64,000 nt of DNA, from NCBI RefSeq assembly GCF_031626495.1, contig NZ_JAMQOJ010000010.1, positions 124,001-188,000 on the forward strand. The letters run 5' to 3'. Under the pieces are notes generated by a model. The model was not told the origin of the DNA, ran no database searches, and saw only the letters and a list, made by a program, of their open reading frames with translations. This document shows, in pieces, positions 37,574 to 47,385 of the stretch; the first letter of the stretch is position 1; each line of letters opens with the position of its first letter. The position numbers and the translations under genes were made by a program. This stretch comes from Natrinema sp031626495 (GTDB lineage Archaea; Halobacteriota; Halobacteria; Halobacteriales; Natrialbaceae).

Positions 37574-39385
37574 TTAGTTGTCAGAGTTCGGCACTACTTT
37601 GAGGGGACGCATCATGTCGTGATCTTCGTGCTCGATCATGTGACAATGCCACATATATTTGCCCGTTTGGTCATTAAATAATCCTTCGTACTCCCCAAAG
37701 TGTGCGATCACGTGAACAACCTCACCGGGATCAACAGTGACTACATCGTTCCAACCCAGCTCATAGGTCTGGGGAGACTCGATCGTAGCCGGTTTAATGG
37801 TGTCCTTGTCCGGATCATAATCGTTGATCGACTCTCGTCCCAGCACCTGAAAGTGTACAAGATGGAGATGTATCGGATGGGACATTGCAGTATTGTTAAC
37901 GAGACTCCAGATCTCGGTGTCGCCGAGCGTGGGATCCTCAGTAACGGGATCGTCCAGTCTGTACCCTACTTTTTGGTCTTCTGTCCCGAGGAGGGATAGC
38001 ATCCGTCCGTAATCGTCGGTTTGCGTAGAGAGCCAGAGCTGTCTGGTACGATCTACCGCATTGGCAGAAATCTTCGGGATCTCCGTCAGTTTGTCCGGCA
38101 CCTGATTGGTGCCTTGTATGCTCCCCGCGTCATCCACGTCGATGAGCATAATTTCCGGAAGTGGCTTTGTCTCCTCGCTTCTCTCCAGCGTGCCACGGAA
38201 CAGTGACGGCGCATTATTGTGAAGGAGCAGCGTCTGGCCAGCGTAGTCGGAAAAGTTAACAATGACGTCGGCACGTTGGCTCGGTCCCAACTCGAGACGG
38301 TCGGCAATCTCGACCGGTTCCGAGAGGAGGCCGCCATCGTTCCCAATCTGGACGAAAGGCGGGCCGTCGTCACCAGTTTCGCCGGAAGTCTCATCGTACT
38401 CGAGCAGTTTGAGATTGTAATAACGACTGTTGGCACCGTTGAGGAGCCGAAACCGATACTTTCTGGGTTTGACGGGCAGCCGAGGCCACGCTTTCCCGTT
38501 GACGAGAGACGTATCTCCGTAGAACTGCGGAACAATGCTCGGATCTGGCTGTGACTTCTCTCCACTTTCTTGCTCGTCCGAGATGGCCGTCGGATAGAAC
38601 AATGACCCGTCCTCATTGAAGCTTCGATCCTGAAGCACGAGTGGGATCTCGTACTCACCATCGGGTAGGCCGAGATCCTGCTCGTGTTTGTTCCGAAGTA
38701 GATAGAAGCCTGCGAGACCTGCATATACGTTTAACCGCGTGATGCCGAGCGAATGGTCGTGGTACCACAGGGTCGTTGGGGGCTGGTCGTTCACGTAGTA
38801 GTAGTCCTTTTTCTCGAACTCAGGTCCCGTGTCTTGAAAATCACGGGTGAACCACGCCTGGGCGTGGCCATCGCTCTCGGCTTCGATGTTCCCTCCATGA
38901 AGGTGCGTCACGACTCGTACGCCTGTTGTATCGTACGGGACTAGATCGCTATGAACCGTCGTGTCCACGGGTAAGAGGTGGTCGTCCGGCAACCTGTTCT
39001 GCCACCGCACATAGATCGGTTCGCCTTGTTGGGCTTCGATGGTCGGACCAGGGTATTGACCATCGTACCCCCAGACGGTCGTCGGCGGAAGATCGCTGTG
39101 GAGATTCTGTTCGACTTCGCTCATTTCGATCTCGTAATAGGGTTGCCCGTCCTTCATCCCAGTTGGCTCTATGACGCCTGGGCGAGGCACATCGTCAACC
39201 CATTTTTTGAGGTCTGGCGACGAATGGTCCGTTATGGTCGCCGGCGCCGTTGTCTCCGTTCCGTTCTCAGTGGATCTATTATCTGTTGAACAGCCCGCAA
39301 AGGCCGAGATACTCGTAGCACCAGTTGTCAGGAGAAGCTTGCGGCGCGAGACATCTATCTCGGACGGCTCAATACGCTCTTTCAT
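37574..39385 (-). CDS. Three-domain multicopper oxidase (CotA/laccase type)
   Basis: A 603-residue exported oxidase. Twin-arginine signal (VSRRKLLLTTG) and lipobox AFAGC. All four copper clusters are visible: THLHGGNIEAESDGH, LWYHDHSLGITRLN, SHPIHLHLVHF and MWHCHMIEHEDHDMM, the last with Cys, His and Met of type 1 copper. Length and spacing fit CotA/bilirubin-oxidase-like enzymes, which oxidise phenols or metals and reduce O2. It is monocistronic by position. A TATA-like box and a 16-base palindrome lie just upstream. Confidence 0.92.
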   Translation of the reverse strand: MKERIEPSEIDVSRRKLLLTTGATSISAFAGCSTDNRSTENGTETTAPATITDHSSPDLKKWVDDVPRPGVIEPTGMKDGQPYYEIEMSEVEQNLHSDLPPTTVWGYDGQYPGPTIEAQQGEPIYVRWQNRLPDDHLLPVDTTVHSDLVPYDTTGVRVVTHLHGGNIEAESDGHAQAWFTRDFQDTGPEFEKKDYYYVNDQPPTTLWYHDHSLGITRLNVYAGLAGFYLLRNKHEQDLGLPDGEYEIPLVLQDRSFNEDGSLFYPTAISDEQESGEKSQPDPSIVPQFYGDTSLVNGKAWPRLPVKPRKYRFRLLNGANSRYYNLKLLEYDETSGETGDDGPPFVQIGNDGGLLSEPVEIADRLELGPSQRADVIVNFSDYAGQTLLLHNNAPSLFRGTLERSEETKPLPEIMLIDVDDAGSIQGTNQVPDKLTEIPKISANAVDRTRQLWLSTQTDDYGRMLSLLGTEDQKVGYRLDDPVTEDPTLGDTEIWSLVNNTAMSHPIHLHLVHFQVLGRESINDYDPDKDTIKPATIESPQTYELGWNDVVTVDPGEVVHVIAHFGEYEGLFNDQTGKYMWHCHMIEHEDHDMMRPLKVVPNSDN

Positions 39386-39741
39386 AGGCTATTTGAGTAT
39401 ATAAATTCCCGCTGAATAGCGGGTGAGGCCAGTTCCTATTAGGTGAGAAACGTGTGAATATGTTCGCCACCCATATATACGATCTTTCGAGCTTTCGTTG
39501 AGCAGTCGCCTTTCACCGTTACAAGGACAGAGAGTCTGTCACTATCTCCGACTTTGTCATCGTGGGGTAGAAAGTATTCGATATTGGTTGATGATCAAGC
39601 TGAAGTCCTGCCGACGAAAACGGCTACGTTTGGGTCTCACGAGATAGACTCAGGATGAACTGGCCGCACAAGACGCAAAAGTACAAGATAAATAAAGTGG
39701 GTGTGAATTTACAACGTCAAGTATAGCCCCTGAATCTGACG
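39386..39741. other. Intergenic region upstream of the laccase gene
   Basis: Contains the palindrome and a TATA-like sequence next to the laccase start; otherwise nothing identifiable. Confidence 0.45.
39408..39423. promoter_or_regulatory. Palindrome upstream of multicopper oxidase
   Basis: CCCGCT, four bases, AGCGGG: a perfect 16-base dyad 22 bases before the ATG at 39385 and directly beside GAGTATATAA. The box is only about 15 bases from the ATG, closer than a normal archaeal TATA spacing. Either the start is misplaced or the box is accidental. Confidence 0.35.
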
Positions 39742-39997
39742 ATTAAAGTATCTGGTCAAGATTGTAAGTGAGGTAAGTAAGCGCGAGTTCTCGAAATTGC
39801 TTCCACCAGTGCCGAAGTAGACAAACACACCACACTTCCGCTTGAGACGCGAATCTACTGTCTCGTTCTGGCTGCACTGTCCATAGAGCGCCGTTTCGAG
39901 AACTTTGAGGATATCGCGCGACAGCCCGCCGAGCGAAATTGAATGTTTGCTCAACAAACCAGAGTAACTGCGATTTGTGGAGGCTCCATCCGGTCAC
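39742..39997 (-). pseudogene. Transposase N-terminal remnant
   Basis: KSQLLWFVEQTFNFARRAVA then LLRHWWKQFRELALTYL resembles the N-terminal region of haloarchaeal IS4/IS5-type transposases. Short, with mixed frames. Weak assignment. Confidence 0.35.
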
Positions 39998-40162
39998 ACT
40001 ACTGTCTGAATTTGTACCTCTCCAAGCGTTTCAGCAGACCATCCCTTCCTATATGGTTGAGAATAGCAAGCCAATACTTCTAAAACCTGAGCTAAGATTG
40101 AGTATCATGACATTCTCTGACAGAACGCGATAGTTGACTGACTTCAGATGTAATCTTTGTCG

Positions 40163-42589
40163 TCACTCATCGTTACCTCCGGAACGTCCTCCGTCGGTGT
40201 GGGAGCCGGCTGGTCCGTCGTCGCCCCGTGTTTCCGTCAGTTCGCCGTCGCTGTGAGTCCGCATCGCGATGAGCGTCAGAATCGATATCGCGGCCAACGC
40301 GATTACGACGAGTTCACCCAGCGTGTCGAAGCCGCGGAAGTCGACAAGGGCCACGTTGACCACGTTGTATCCGCCAGCTTCTGGAACCGCCTTCTTGGTG
40401 AAGTAGCGGGCGATGGCCGTACTGCCGTCGGGGCGCGCGCTGGTCGTGACGATGACGGTAACGAATGCGGTCACGCCGACCACCAACGAGAGGACGGCGT
40501 CGCGAACGCCCCGGCCAAGCCCGATCGCGTATGACTTGGGGATCTCCTCGATCACGAGCAGGAAGATCACGAGCACGAGCGTCTCGACGACCAGCTGGGT
40601 CAAGGCGAGATCAGGCGCGCTCGCGAGAATGTAGAAGATCGCGACCATGAACCCAAGAATTGAGAGCGTGAGCACGCCCGCGATGTGGGTCTCTGAACGG
40701 ACAACGGCGACTCCGCCGAGTACCGCAACGAGCAACACGAGCGCGATCGGAACCGTGACGTCGAGCCCGAACTCGGTCGGCGCGACGGCATCCGCCGCGA
40801 CGAAGCCGACGAGCGCGAGTGTACAGGTCGCTGTCAGCGTCCACGTTGCGTACGTTCGCAGGAGGCCGTTGTGGACTGTCTCGGCGAACCACCGGCCTTC
40901 ATCGGTGAGGCCGTCGACGACGACGTTGTACCACCAGTTGGCACGGACTGGCGGCGTCTGCTGCACGACCCCGCGAATGGCATCGTGAAGACGGCCGTAG
41001 AACGGAAACGCGACGAGTCCACCGCCGATCGTGACCATGCTCATTCCCACCGCCGGCGAGTACGACGTCGGAATGCCGACGTACATCTCCTGAGGGTCGC
41101 TCGCCGTCGCCTCGAGGCCGGACTGGACGATGGTGTCGACAGCAAGCTGCGGATCAACGCTAACAACCGCGGCGAGCAGCGCCAGCACGGTCGGCGGGAC
41201 GAGCAGGGTGGCGGGAGGGCTAGTGATGCGGCCGAGTCCGTCCGGCCGGTCACCGAAGAACAGCGAGAGGAACCGAAGCGAGTACAGCACCGTGAAGATA
41301 CTCGCAAAGACAGCAACGGCGGGATAGAGCCAGCCCAGCATCCCGACATCGTGGCTCACCTCGACGGTGGCCTCGAAAAGCAGTTCCTTCGAGTAGAAGC
41401 CGTTGAACGGCGGGATGCCGGCCATGCTGAGCGCGGCGACCGTGGTGATCACCGCTGTGACCGGCAGATCACGCCCGAGACCGCCGAGCATGTCGATCTT
41501 ACGAGTACCTGCCTCATGGGCGACGATGCCGGCGACGAGGAACAGCGCGGCCTTGAACAGCGCGTGATTGAACAGGTGGAAGACGCCGGCCTCTGCGCCG
41601 TAGACGGATGTGAAGCCGAAGGCAGCAACCATCAGGCCGAGGTGGCTCGCCGTCGAGTATGCGAGCAGTTCCTTGATGTCCGTCGCCGCGACCGCTAGCA
41701 CCGCACAGACGGTCATTGTCGTCAGTCCGAGCGTCGTGAACAAAAAGAACCACTCAGGACCGATGAGCATAGGGCGGACACGCCCGACGAAGTAGACGCC
41801 GACCTTAACCATTGTCGCGGAGTGGAGGAAGGCCGAGACTGGAGTCGGTGCTGCCATCGCATTGGGCAGCCAGAAGTGCAGCGGCACCTGTGCGGACTTG
41901 GTCGCCGCACCGATGGCGAGCAGTCCGAGCACCGGCAGGAACAGGCCCCGCTCGCGCAGGGCGGTCTGCATCGCCTTGGGGTTCTCGAGCATCACGGCGA
42001 GATTGAACGCGGACTCAGGACCAAGGAGATTGGCTGCGACGACCGAGAGCAGGAGGAGGCCGACGAGCAGGAAGAGACCGCCACCGACAGTGATGAGCAT
42101 GGCCATCCGAGCGGCGTACTTCGAAGAGTCGTCGGCAGTGTAGTAGCCGATCAGGACGAACGAACAGAGACTGGTGAGCTCCCAGAAGAGGAAGATCGCG
42201 ACCAGGTCGGCGGCCAACGCGACGCCGACGATTGAGCCCATGAAGGCGAGCAGTGCTGCGTAGTATTTGCTGAGTCCGGCTTGACCGTGCATATACGCGG
42301 GCGAGTAGGTAAAGACAAGCGCGCCAATACCGCACGCAAGCAAGGCAAATAAGAGCGCCCAGCCGTCAACGTGAAAGCGGAGTGCGATATCGAGCGAGGG
42401 TACCCACTTAAGTGAGACGGTCCCCTCCTGTCCATATTGGGTCGCGAGCAGGCCGAACGAGGCGAGCGCGACGAAGGTTCCCGCGAACCCGGTTCCTTCG
42501 CCGAGGACGCGAAAGAACAACGGCGTAATGGCTGCGGCGGCGAACGGCAACGCGACTGCGGCGATGACTATCGCCAGGTCAGGAGACAT
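40163..42589 (-). CDS. Cation/proton antiporter subunit A (MrpA/MnhA-like)
   Basis: An 808-residue membrane protein. Residues 1 to about 480 form the NuoL-like channel with LVAIFLFWELTSLCSFVL (key Glu near 137), VPLHFWLPNAMAAPTPVSAF, HLFNHALFKAALFLVAGI and AGIPPFNGFYSKELLF. The C-terminal part has ILASAPDLALTQLVVETL, the MrpA-specific segment, and VDFRGFDTLGELVVIALAA. This is the full MrpA architecture. Mrp complexes exchange Na+ for H+ and need six or seven subunits; no other subunit is adjacent, and the only MrpD-type gene in the window is at 12039. Confidence 0.88.
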   Translation of the reverse strand: MSPDLAIVIAAVALPFAAAAITPLFFRVLGEGTGFAGTFVALASFGLLATQYGQEGTVSLKWVPSLDIALRFHVDGWALLFALLACGIGALVFTYSPAYMHGQAGLSKYYAALLAFMGSIVGVALAADLVAIFLFWELTSLCSFVLIGYYTADDSSKYAARMAMLITVGGGLFLLVGLLLLSVVAANLLGPESAFNLAVMLENPKAMQTALRERGLFLPVLGLLAIGAATKSAQVPLHFWLPNAMAAPTPVSAFLHSATMVKVGVYFVGRVRPMLIGPEWFFLFTTLGLTTMTVCAVLAVAATDIKELLAYSTASHLGLMVAAFGFTSVYGAEAGVFHLFNHALFKAALFLVAGIVAHEAGTRKIDMLGGLGRDLPVTAVITTVAALSMAGIPPFNGFYSKELLFEATVEVSHDVGMLGWLYPAVAVFASIFTVLYSLRFLSLFFGDRPDGLGRITSPPATLLVPPTVLALLAAVVSVDPQLAVDTIVQSGLEATASDPQEMYVGIPTSYSPAVGMSMVTIGGGLVAFPFYGRLHDAIRGVVQQTPPVRANWWYNVVVDGLTDEGRWFAETVHNGLLRTYATWTLTATCTLALVGFVAADAVAPTEFGLDVTVPIALVLLVAVLGGVAVVRSETHIAGVLTLSILGFMVAIFYILASAPDLALTQLVVETLVLVIFLLVIEEIPKSYAIGLGRGVRDAVLSLVVGVTAFVTVIVTTSARPDGSTAIARYFTKKAVPEAGGYNVVNVALVDFRGFDTLGELVVIALAAISILTLIAMRTHSDGELTETRGDDGPAGSHTDGGRSGGNDE

Positions 42590-42762
42590 TCGGTACGCGG
42601 TGCATAGGGCGAGACTGCCCTTAAGCGACTACCTTTCAGAAAGGCCGGTGTATCCAGAATCGATGACCCTGGCGGGAGTCGCCCGCCGCCAGCAATTGCT
42701 CCGGCGGTGTCTTGATTCGAGAATCTAACACACTTATTCGCAAACGGCGACGAATTACCACA

Positions 42763-44365
42763 ATGAGTACCGAGACGCCCGAAACGACCGAAACTGAAGC
42801 GTTCGAGCGGGTCTACGAGACGCTTGTCGACCGAATCCTCGCCGGCGAGATCGAGCACAACGAGGTCGAGAAAGCCAAGCTCAAGGCTTGGTCGGGATGC
42901 TCCACGTCCAAAGTGCCGAAGAAATCCGAGCTGCTGGACTACACGCCCGAAGAGCACCGCGAGACCCTCGGGACGGCGCTTCGACGCAAATCGGCTCGGA
43001 CAGCCTCTGGCGTCTCGCCGGTCACGATCATGACCTCGCCAGAACGGTGTCCTCATAGGAAGTGTCTCTACTGTCCCTCAGTCCCGACTCCGAGTTCTCG
43101 TCGTCCCAGAGCTACACGGGCAAGGTGCCTGCCACCCCTGGCGGCCAGAACGATTACAATCCATACGAGCAGGTCACGCTCTGGCTCGAGTAGCTGCGCC
43201 AGATCGGCCACCCCGTCGACAAGGCCATCCTGATGGGCGGGACGATACCGCCCGCAACCATGACTACCAAGGGTCGTTTGTCAAGCGCGCTCGAGGCGAT
43301 GAATGATTTCGACATCGATAAGGAGCCCGAACCGGCCGAAGGTGTCAATTTCGCGCAGGACCCGAGGAGTACGAGTGGAAGTAACTTGGGGACGTCATCG
43401 CGGAGAACGAGACCTCGGACGTCCACAACATCGGGACGACCTTCGAGACCAAACCCGACTGGTACGGCCCCAAGTAACTCAACCGGATGCCTAAGGTCGG
43501 CGTCCAAACCGCCTACGAGCGTGTTAATCGGGAGATACACCGCGTCCACGGCGTCCCGATCGACGCCAACCAGCGACTGCGTGACTCGGCGTTCAAGGTC
43601 AGATTCCACATGATACCGGGTCAGCCCGGGTTAAGCAAAGAGATGTGTCTCGAGGACTTCCAGCGGCTCTTCGAGACCGAGCAGTGGAGGCCAAACTACC
43701 TGAATGTCAACCCGACGCTCGTGGTGCAGGAGGCGTGACCTACGGCTGGTTGCATAGAGACAGTACGATCCCTGTCGAACTACAAGGTCACCGAGCTAAT
43801 CGCCGAGATCAGGTCGATGATCTCCCGGTACATACGACTCCAGCGCGTCCAGCGAGACATCCCGGCAGGCCTCATCGACGCCGGGTCGGAAGTCAAATTT
43901 CTGCAAACTCGCCGATCAGCGGTTGGATGAACACGGCTGGGCTGCAAGTACATCTGCTGTTGCGAGGCCGGGATAAACGATGAGGAGCCCGAAAACGTCG
44001 ACCTCAACGTACTGACCTACAAGACCTGAGGCGACACCGAACACTTCATCTTGTTCGAGGACTCCGAGAAGGGCCTGCTCATCGGCATCTGCCGATTCCG
44101 ACTCCCGAACGGCCAGTTCAACCGGAACTCGAGGACACGGCGCTGGTCTGAGAACTACACGTCTACGGCTCGAAAGTCGCCGTCGGCGGTAAAGGGGAGA
44201 CCGACCAGCGCTGGAACTATGGCTGCCACCTGATGGAACGCGCCGAGGAACTCACCGATGACGTCGGTTACGACATGGTGAGCATGATCTCCAGTAGTGA
44301 TGCTCGAGAGTACTATTGGGAGAAGTTCGGCGACCATCAGACGGCCGTACGTAAGCAAGTGTTTG
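42763..44365 (+). pseudogene. elp3: Elp3 (tRNA wobble-uridine modification enzyme) pseudogene
   Basis: Starts cleanly at ATG 42763 with EAFERVYETLVDRILAGEIE, then VSPVTIMTSPERCPHRKCLY with CPS, the radical-SAM Cys region. Many shifts and deletions follow, but the order of the family is kept: HPVDKAILMGGTIP, ALEAMNDFDIDKEPEPAEG, NIGTTFETKPDW, IDANQRLRDSAFKVRFHMIP, MCLEDFQRLFE, and the acetyltransferase end LMERAEELTDDVGYD and REYYWEKFGDHQ. It cannot make a full protein. Confidence 0.8.
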
Positions 44366-45409
44366 TGATTGCGTTCCTTGGCGATAGCCTCGAAGAGTCG
44401 ACTTTGGACGTGGGCTTTCGCATTCACACCGTGGTCGGCCTTCCGTTTACTTCTCGGCAAATATCAAAGGTTCCACGCCAAATAAAAATTGTAATTCCAT
44501 CAATATATTTAAAATTAACGGTAATCGACGCGATCGTGTTGGATACTTACAATTATCGGAATCGTTGTCAGCCCGCCCGACAGCGGCACACCGCACTGCC
44601 TCTCGCTCGAGCGCGCCGGCACACACTGTCGGTCGTCCCTCTAGAGCGCCGTGGCGACGCGCTTGTCATCCTTATCCCTATTGCCAAGTCGTCCAATTCA
44701 GATACGTTCTATACCATCCTGTGCTCGTTGTGCGCTCATCGCTCGACGTAACCGTTGTTTGAGTTCGGGCCGGTATCAGTGGGGACGAACTAGGAGTTTT
44801 CCTTTAGATAAAGGCTATTTTTCTAAGGGTTATTTTACTGAGCTCCACCCGACAACTCTTGAGCGATTATGATAATGGCAGGTCCGGCGGACTAGGGACA
44901 GCAGTTTCCGCCGGACGAGATCAAGGTCAGTGGGGTTACTGTGTTCCGATAATGGGATCACAGTTTCGCGGTCTGTCGCGTGCGGTAGGTCACGCGACAA
45001 TGAATATGTTCATTATGACCTATTATCAATGTCTCCCCGATTCCAACGGGCTTGGAATCGTCGCGTTTGTCATTATAACGACTATAGAACACCGCCCAAA
45101 ATCCGTATCTGGCCGTCGCGGCTGCCAGCCACGTAAACCTAATAGAGTCGCTTCTGATAGGGCCATCACACGGAGATATCTGCTCGCCAAACAAATATCA
45201 GAGATATAGTTATTATGGCGGGCCTGCGATAACCGATGATCCTTGCAGTGTTCACTCAATCTCCATATTTTATCGTTCATAATAGTGGTGGAATCAGTAG
45301 ACAATGTGCTTAATATCCCAATTGATGCAGATGCATAGCGGACCTAGTCGTGATCGTCAATCTCCCAAGATTCGATTGACTTATACTGTTTGACAAAGAT
45401 CCTTGAGAT
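44366..45409. other. Gene-poor region
   Basis: About 1 kb without a supported gene; partly AT-rich near 44480-44530. It holds a perfect dyad at 45039-45059, listed separately. Confidence 0.5.
45039..45059. promoter_or_regulatory. Perfect dyad site of the GATTCCYA-N5-TRGGAATC class
   Basis: GATTCCAA, five bases, TTGGAATC: a perfect 8+8 inverted repeat and the most symmetric member of the class. The nearest plus-strand gene starts 350 bases away, so it may be a relic or may serve an unannotated transcript. Confidence 0.4.
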
Positions 45410-45613
45410 ATGAATAAGGCACTTGGTGACGCCATGGTTGTGGCAATGTTAACCCTTGGATTTCTGATGGTAACATTATATATCATAATCCCAGATCCTG
45501 CCGGATCACCAATGTTCAATTTGATCGTTAAGGGAACTACAGGGGTCACCCTCCTCTTCACGATCACCCTCATTGGAATGGTGGTAAAAGACACATCTCC
45601 TAGCAATTACTAA
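45410..45613 (+). CDS. Small two-helix membrane protein
   Basis: 67 residues with helices MVVAMLTLGFLMVTLYIII and GVTLLFTITLIGMVV. No family known to me. An intact small gene between decayed DNA and a convergent membrane gene; coding status is plausible but not proven. Confidence 0.45.
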   Translation: MNKALGDAMVVAMLTLGFLMVTLYIIIPDPAGSPMFNLIVKGTTGVTLLFTITLIGMVVKDTSPSNY

Positions 45614-45715
45614 TCCCTTGACTTTCCGTGTTGATTTCGGTCAGCAGTGTAGGGAAGATCATTATACATATAAGCCAATTAAGGCCGGTCAAATATCAAT
45701 GAGTATTTCGCGTGT

Positions 45716-46066
45716 TTAGTCTCCGTCAGCTCTGAAGGAGGAAAGGTAAGTTGGTGACTTATTTCGGAACACTACGTAGAGTAGAACGGTAGCAATCAGA
45801 AAATCAAAACTGTGTTCGACAAGGTGATGGACGGTCATTGGTACCAAATCAAAAACAGTACCAAGCCCGACTATAGAACGAGCTACAAGCATTCCAAGTA
45901 CAACCGTAATCAAGAAATAGCGGATTGTTCGTCGCCTCAAATACGCGATAAGGCCAACACCAAATAGAAGGAGTGTACCAATGACTGCAAAGACAATTAT
46001 AGCAACGAGAATGGGTGCTATCTGTGGATCAAGCCATTCTCTACTGACTGAACTAAAACCAGGCAT
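45716..46066 (-). CDS. Small haloarchaeal membrane protein with His-rich helix (DUF7471-like, unverified)
   Basis: 116 residues and about three to four helices. VLGMLVARSIVGLGTVFDLV precedes PMTVHHLVEHSFDFLIATVL, which places three His around one helix, a possible heme or metal site. A truncated paralog is at 15262-15432. Function unknown. Confidence 0.65.
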   Translation of the reverse strand: MPGFSSVSREWLDPQIAPILVAIIVFAVIGTLLLFGVGLIAYLRRRTIRYFLITVVLGMLVARSIVGLGTVFDLVPMTVHHLVEHSFDFLIATVLLYVVFRNKSPTYLSSFRADGD

Positions 46067-46190
46067 TATAGATATTACCAGCTCTGTTGAGAATACTATC
46101 TAATTTCTGTTCTCGATGGATCACTAATAGGGACCTGATCTGACGGAATCGAATTGACGGTTTGCATATGCTTATTCATGCTGGCAGGCG

Positions 46191-46200
46191 CTATATAACT
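46191..46200 (+). promoter_or_regulatory. TATA box of the DUF457/YdjM-like gene
   Basis: CTATATAACT is centred about 33 bases before ATG 46228. It supports that ATG over the longer open frame from 46162, which would begin upstream of the transcript. Confidence 0.5.
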
Positions 46201-46227
46201 ATTCCGTGGTCACCGCATCACTATCCT

Positions 46228-46860
46228 ATGTGGCCATGGGAACACTTGATCGTTAGCTATATTTTGTATTCGCTGATCAGTCACACCGTCTTTCGTGAGT
46301 CGCCCAGCGGACTCGATGCGCTCGCCGTTGTTCTCGCGTCAGTTCTCCCAGACCTGATCGATAAACCGCTCGCGTGGGAGTATGGCATTTTCGATGTCGG
46401 CTACGCGATCGGTCATTCAATCTTTTTTGCGGTGCCACTGGCGATCCTCGTTGGAATGATCGCAAACGTGACCGCACGGCCGCGAACCAGCCTCGCGTTT
46501 GGACTGAGCTATCTGTTACATCCCCCCGCCGACATCATAGATGCCGTGTTCCGTCAGGGTGTTCTTCTAATCGACCTCGCTTTCTGGCCGGTTACATTGG
46601 TCGAGGGCCACCCCCCTGGTCCCAGTTTTTTCGAAGCAGTTTTTCTGCTGTTCGGTCACTACACGAGCGACTTGCTTGCGGGGAATCTCTCGGCCTACCT
46701 GCGGATTCAGGTCGGTCTCGCCGGGTTCACGATACTCGTCTGGCTTCTCGACGGCGCGCCAGTCCTTCGGGAATGTCTGCAAGTGAGTACTCGAGCAGTC
46801 GGAGTCGTCATGGAGAGACACACAAATTCGTCGAGCCAGAACCAGCCGAACAGATGGTAG
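46228..46860 (+). CDS. Membrane-bound metal-dependent hydrolase-like protein (YdjM/DUF457-like)
   Basis: About 210 residues from MWPWEHLIVSYILYSLISH. It has about five helices with an early His (WEHL), VLPDLIDKPLAW with two Asp, and SYLLHPPADIIDAV. The scattered His/Asp near membrane surfaces and the first-helix pattern fit the YdjM/DUF457 group, whose biochemistry is poorly known. The start was chosen from the TATA position. Confidence 0.6.
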   Translation: MWPWEHLIVSYILYSLISHTVFRESPSGLDALAVVLASVLPDLIDKPLAWEYGIFDVGYAIGHSIFFAVPLAILVGMIANVTARPRTSLAFGLSYLLHPPADIIDAVFRQGVLLIDLAFWPVTLVEGHPPGPSFFEAVFLLFGHYTSDLLAGNLSAYLRIQVGLAGFTILVWLLDGAPVLRECLQVSTRAVGVVMERHTNSSSQNQPNRW

Positions 46861-46904
46861 ATCACATGAGCATTGCGTCGTTGTCTGCCTGCTGAGTTAC
46901 TCCT

Positions 46905-47060
46905 TTAGAAAAACTCGTCGGCGATCAACAGCGACGGCCGGCGAGCCAACCTGATCGCGAGCATCGCCTGCTGGCGCATCCCGCCACCGAACTAGTGGGG
47001 ATATACATCGATCTGCTCATCAGGCTGTGGAATTCTGACATCGGCCATTGGATCTAACAC
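46905..47060 (-). pseudogene. Oligopeptide-type ABC ATPase fragment
   Basis: ADVRIPQPDEQIDVYPH then GGGMRQQAMLAIRLARRPSL and LIADEF. This is the signature (GGMRQQ) and Walker B part of an Opp/Dpp-type ATPase, in two frames. Nothing else of the gene remains. Confidence 0.55.
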
Positions 47061-47385
47061 CTTCTTACTGATCGTTCTCGATCCAGGAACTCACGCTGGC
47101 GAGCAATTCCCACCGGTCAAACGTTATCTGATTAGAACGACACTTAATATCTAGAAGGGCAATCGATTCGCCGAGAAGGTTCGACGTATCTGATACCGCG
47201 ACGTAGCATTGGGGCCAAAATCGACGAGGGATCAAAGGATAGAATTGACTATTTGGGATCGCTAATTCTTGGTAAATTGAATCATTCCTAAGCAGTGGGA
47301 ATCCCCCCTGTACTCATATCCGGCCCAATGCTACTTGCTAGACAGCCACTGCCAGGATACGACCAGATAACTATAATCATCTCAA
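47061..47385. other. Spacer upstream of the TFB gene
   Basis: No gene. Contains the dyad at 47284-47306. Confidence 0.5.
47284..47306. promoter_or_regulatory. Dyad site upstream of the TFB gene
   Basis: ATTCCTAA and GTGGGAATC half-sites; 16 of 18 core positions match the site before the halocyanin gene at 57340. It lies about 80 bases before the TFB start. Confidence 0.45.

Noticed and set aside
40871..41698. A 275-codon plus-strand frame opposite mrpA
   Set aside because: Shadow frame: highly charged, low-complexity product lying fully inside the antiporter gene.
44233..44751. A 172-codon frame after the elp3 relic
   Set aside because: Its first 40 codons are the end of the elp3 pseudogene, and the rest is non-coding readthrough.
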